Source: DASVWH01 sp036389715
Lineage (GTDB): Bacteria > Acidobacteriota > Blastocatellia > Pyrinomonadales > Pyrinomonadaceae
Assembly (NCBI GenBank): GCA_036389715.1
Contig: DASVWH010000147.1
Location: 1-26,676, forward strand
Length of the DNA stretch: 26,676 nt
Reading direction: 5' to 3'
The position numbers and the translations under genes were made by a program. Positions 24,204-26,676 of this stretch are shown here, in pieces; position 1 is the stretch's first letter; the number at the start of each line of letters is the position of its first letter. The notes under the pieces are model-generated. The model was not told where the DNA came from and ran no database searches. It worked only from the letters and a program-made list of their open reading frames with translations.

Positions 24204-24857
24204 TTAAGGGATAACCGAAATGTCGCCGGCCGCGCGCAGCACGTCAACGAAGCCGTAGGCTGCGACGGGGAAGCTCTGGGAAGTTATCTCTTCACTCCTC
24301 GGATAGACGACGCCAACATCATCTTTGCGCTCGGCGTCCGTCGCCAGCCATCTCAGGCCGACGCCCGGGTCATCCTTGAGCTCGGCATCCGAGGGCGTCC
24401 AGGTCCTCTTGACGACGTTGTAAATGCCCCACGTCATCTGGTCCGGGATTCTGGTGTTGTCACCGTTGTCTTCGACGGTCAGCAGCACGCGCTGGCCGAT
24501 AAAGCTCCTGATGCTGGAATCCTGAATCGTGCCGCTCATCACGGCCTGGTTCTTATTGGCGGTCACCATCTCATCAAAAGCGACCTTGATGTAATAACCC
24601 GCGTAGGTCTCCTTCAAGCTCGGGTCGCCGGTTCCATCAACGTCCTGATATGACACGGGAGCCTCATCCGTAAAGGTCATGTCACCCGTCGCACTGTTGC
24701 CGGAGACGGTTCTGGCTGCAAAGTCCAGCGTCTTTGTGTATTTATCGTCGATTGTGAACTGGTAGCTGCCGCTGGACGATTGGGCCACTGCCGATTGCGG
24801 CGCTGTGAAACTAAACAGGAAAAGCGCTAAAGCCGGAGCGAATACTTTAATCTTCAT
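24204..24857 (-). CDS. Exported protein of unknown function
   Basis: The product is 217 residues with a clean signal peptide (KVFAPALALFLFSFTAPQSAVA, cleavage before QSSSG) and AAGGAG 7 nt before the ATG at 24857. The mature part is acidic, beta-rich in appearance (SGSYQFTIDDKYTKTLDF, GDMTFTDEAPVSYQD, GQRVLLTVEDNGDNTR) and lacks membrane segments or metal motifs. The C-terminal third contains an imperfect internal duplication: AELKDDPGVG and AERKDDVGVV. I do not recognise the family. It lies 212 bp upstream of the beta-helix gene on the same strand and is followed by a hairpin, so the two may be separate units. Confidence 0.82.
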   Translation of the reverse strand: MKIKVFAPALALFLFSFTAPQSAVAQSSSGSYQFTIDDKYTKTLDFAARTVSGNSATGDMTFTDEAPVSYQDVDGTGDPSLKETYAGYYIKVAFDEMVTANKNQAVMSGTIQDSSIRSFIGQRVLLTVEDNGDNTRIPDQMTWGIYNVVKRTWTPSDAELKDDPGVGLRWLATDAERKDDVGVVYPRSEEITSQSFPVAAYGFVDVLRAAGDISVIP

Positions 24858-25470
24858 GGAGGAACTCCTTAATATAAAGTCGAGAGTTGACAGGGAGGTA
24901 GATTTTCAAAAGGGGGGAACTTATATAGAACTTTCCCCTAAATGTCCAGTCTCAAATCCGACCTTCTGCACATGCTGTTGGTCCGCTGCTGTCATCAACG
25001 CGGCGAGGGCCGGTTGGGTCAGAAAGGCTTCCGGCAGAAGCGGTTGGCCCATCGTTGCCGCAAGCCGCCGCTATTGCTTGGAATACTCATGTCTGCTTCG
25101 TTCCTAATGAAAATTGACTGCTTTTCCGCCCTTCATACGTTAACGCGTAAAGGAGTGCGAAAAAGAATCAACTTTCTGAAAAAAATTACGAGGATGTCTG
25201 AAAAAAAGCAGCCGACCACCCTTCCCTTGAGGTTCTACGCTTTTCGGCTCTTCCGTCATGGACGCACGCCCCGGCCGCTTTTGCGTAGCAGCCTCCCGGA
25301 AAATTGAGACCTCTTTTCTTGAGAAATATGCGGGCACGGCGGTCGCCTTCAACAACGGGGCCGCCAATTATTAGCGGTGCGGTCAATTATTGGAGGTCGT
25401 GCGGGAGGCGCTGGTCCTGGTGTGAGGACCGGAGCCGGGCCGGGCCCGGTTTGATGGAGGAATGGCCCGC
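24858..25470. other. Long intergenic region without a convincing gene
   Basis: This is the gene-free left part of the 986-bp divergent interval between the exported protein gene (leftward) and the cyanophycinase (rightward). Near the leftward gene a direct repeat GAACTT (24917-24922 and 24928-24933, 11 bp apart) flanks TATATA, which could be its -10 element. Two CAATTATT copies (25365 and 25384) occur in an otherwise GC-rich stretch. The stretch from about 25100 to 25220 is locally A-rich (runs of AAAAAAA). Short frames here lack start signals and have the composition of non-coding DNA. Confidence 0.45.
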
Positions 25471-25519
25471 CGTACTTGTCTGATAACGTACAGACGACCC
25501 CCCAACGAGTCCTTATAAT
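25471..25519 (+). promoter_or_regulatory. Promoter-like -10 with overlapping inverted repeat
   Basis: A perfect TATAAT lies at 25514-25519, but the position 17 bp upstream (CAGACG) is a poor -35. That same spot is the right half of an inverted repeat GTCTG (25478-25482), N8, CAGAC (25491-25495). A strong -10 with a missing -35 overlapped by a dyad suggests an activator-dependent promoter. It points toward the cyanophycinase and implies a leader of about 320 nt. Confidence 0.4.
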
Positions 25520-25758
25520 TTACTCCATTCCCTGTGCGTGTAATCTATTCGGACGTTGCGCATGAAACATTATTCTCGACCGTTGGAGGATGGTCGAGCG
25601 CGTCTTTCGTTTTGATTGGCGCGGGGGAAATCCCGGCAAGTTCAGACGCTTTTAGACAGGCCGTGTACTCAATGAATCGCGCGCATTCGTTCGAGCACCG
25701 GCACGATTTGCGATGAGGGGCAGGTGCGGCTCGACCGCAACCGGCAGTAATGGGTTAG

Positions 25759-25798
25759 AGGGTGATGTTCCGTCTTGGAGGGGCACACCCTTCTTTTT
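25759..25798 (+). terminator. Terminator-like hairpin in the leader of the cyanophycinase gene
   Basis: AGGGTG (25759-25764) can pair with CACCCT (25786-25791). A competing smaller hairpin pairs AGGG (25779-25782) with CCCT (25788-25791). Either is followed directly by TTCTTTTT (25791-25798). This arrangement, 46 bp before the start codon, looks like an intrinsic terminator and could act as an attenuator. The stems are short, so the call is tentative. Confidence 0.35.
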
Positions 25799-25843
25799 GA
25801 AGAGCGTGTTGAAAAGCTATTTTGACCCGGCGAGGAGAGCTTG

Positions 25844-26676
25844 ATGCGTTTAGCGAAACCAAGAGGGCTGCTGTTCATCATCGGCGGCGGCGAGGACAAG
25901 GAAGGCGACTGCACGATTCTCGCGGAGTTTGTCCGGCTGGCGGGCGGCAAGCAGGCGCGCCTCGTCGTGATGACGGTCGCAACGGACGCGCCGGAAGAGG
26001 TCGGGAAGGAATATCAGCAGGTCTTTCGGCGGCTGGGCGCAAAGAAGGTCAGCGTCGTTGATGTCTCGGCGCGCAGTGACGCTTCGGACAAGAAGCTGCT
26101 GGCGACGCTCGAACAGGCAACGGGCGTTTTTTTTACGGGCGGCGACCAGCTGCACGTCACCTCGCTGATCGGCGGCAGCGAGATGGACCTGCTGCTCCAC
26201 GAGCTGTACGAGCGGGGCGTCATCATCGCGGGCACGAGCGCGGGCGCGGCCATGATGTCCAACTCGATGTTCGTCAGCGGGAGCGGCGAGCAGAATCCGC
26301 GGCTGGAGAGTTTGCAGCTCGGGCCGGGCGTGGAATTTTTGCTCGGCGGCGTGATTGATACCCATTTCTCGCAGCGCGGCAGGCACGGCCGCCTCATCTC
26401 GGCCATCGCACAGTACCCGCACGACCTCGGAATCGGCATTGACGAAAACACGGCGCTGGTCGTCAAGGACGGCGAGTTTGAAGTGATCGGCGAAGGCGCT
26501 GTGACGGTCATTGACGCGGGCGGGCTGACCTATACGAACGTTCCGGACCTCAAAGCGAACGAGGGCCTGGCGCTCTACAACGTCAAGCTGCACGTCCTCC
26601 CGGCCGGGCATCGCTTCAGCATGAGCGAGCGCCAGCCCATCATCGAAAAGCACTCGCGCGAAGAGATAGAAACGAC
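25844..26676 (+). CDS. cphB: Cyanophycinase (S51 family), C-terminus beyond the window
   Basis: 277 codons are visible from the ATG at 25844, preceded by GAGGAG with 6 nt spacing. Cyanophycinase is a cytoplasmic serine-type exopeptidase that cuts the storage polymer cyanophycin (multi-L-arginyl-poly-L-aspartate) into beta-Asp-Arg dipeptides. The fold signature is complete: GLLFIIGGGEDKEGD at the start, FFTGGDQ, the nucleophile elbow AGTSAGAAMMS with Ser132, DTHFSQRGRHGRL with His174, and GIDENTA with Glu201. These match exactly the triad positions I recall for Synechocystis CphB (Ser132, His174, Glu201), so the start codon is well supported. Family length is about 270-290 residues, so only a few residues should be missing. 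A cyanophycin synthetase (cphA), often adjacent, would lie beyond the window if present. There is no signal peptide. Confidence 0.93.
   Translation, partial: MRLAKPRGLLFIIGGGEDKEGDCTILAEFVRLAGGKQARLVVMTVATDAPEEVGKEYQQVFRRLGAKKVSVVDVSARSDASDKKLLATLEQATGVFFTGGDQLHVTSLIGGSEMDLLLHELYERGVIIAGTSAGAAMMSNSMFVSGSGEQNPRLESLQLGPGVEFLLGGVIDTHFSQRGRHGRLISAIAQYPHDLGIGIDENTALVVKDGEFEVIGEGAVTVIDAGGLTYTNVPDLKANEGLALYNVKLHVLPAGHRFSMSERQPIIEKHSREEIET

Noticed and set aside
24942..25307. 121-residue plus-strand frame
   Set aside because: It has no ribosome binding site and runs through A-rich, low-complexity DNA. The product has no hydrophobic or domain pattern, so coding is not supported.
25534..25716. 60-residue plus-strand frame before the cyanophycinase
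   Set aside because: It begins with GTG, has no ribosome binding site and no recognisable composition or motif. It lies inside the presumed leader, so I treat it as chance.

Overview
The window is GC-rich (roughly 60% or more) and gene-dense, and nearly every recognisable gene encodes an exported or signalling protein. The mix of families points to a soil-type Acidobacteriota, perhaps class Blastocatellia: an ECF sigma factor with a ZAS-type zinc-finger partner and a TPR-CHAT protease, a YVTN propeller fused to a cytochrome c domain, Kelch/discoidin surface proteins, a secreted beta-helix protein and a cyanophycinase. This placement is inference from gene families; there is no rRNA or marker gene in the window.

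Left end (1-1562): a truncated secreted protein on the minus strand is preceded by an unusually long leader of about 610 nt. The leader starts at a near-consensus promoter (TTGACA, 17 bp, TTCAAT) and contains a textbook cyclic-di-GMP-I (GEMM-I) riboswitch. About 330 nt of strongly self-complementary RNA of unknown type follow, before a good ribosome binding site. A divergent promoter drives a small plus-strand gene (1563-1796).

1995-8122, plus strand: an ECF-like sigma factor, a soluble HX3CX2C zinc-finger protein (putative anti-sigma) and a 946-residue TPR-CHAT protease are closely packed. This suggests protease-controlled release of a sigma factor. A secreted subtilase follows on the same strand. 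A perfect 17-bp hairpin at 8365-8401 separates it from the convergent minus-strand block.

8448-24857, minus strand, all exported or membrane products: a YVTN beta-propeller/di-haem cytochrome c protein; a 1938-residue modular surface protein with 14 Kelch-like repeats, two Ig-like domains, two carboxypeptidase-regulatory-like domains and three near-identical discoidin-like modules; a probable three-gene run (exported ankyrin-repeat protein, small exported protein with a carboxypeptidase-regulatory-like fold, polytopic membrane protein); a right-handed beta-helix protein with a clear terminator; and a small exported protein of unknown function.

24858-25843 is almost 1 kb without a convincing gene. 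It carries promoter-like, operator-like and terminator-like elements ahead of a cyanophycinase (25844 to the window end, C-terminus cut off) whose catalytic triad residues are intact. No tRNA, rRNA, CRISPR array, transposase or phage gene was recognised.
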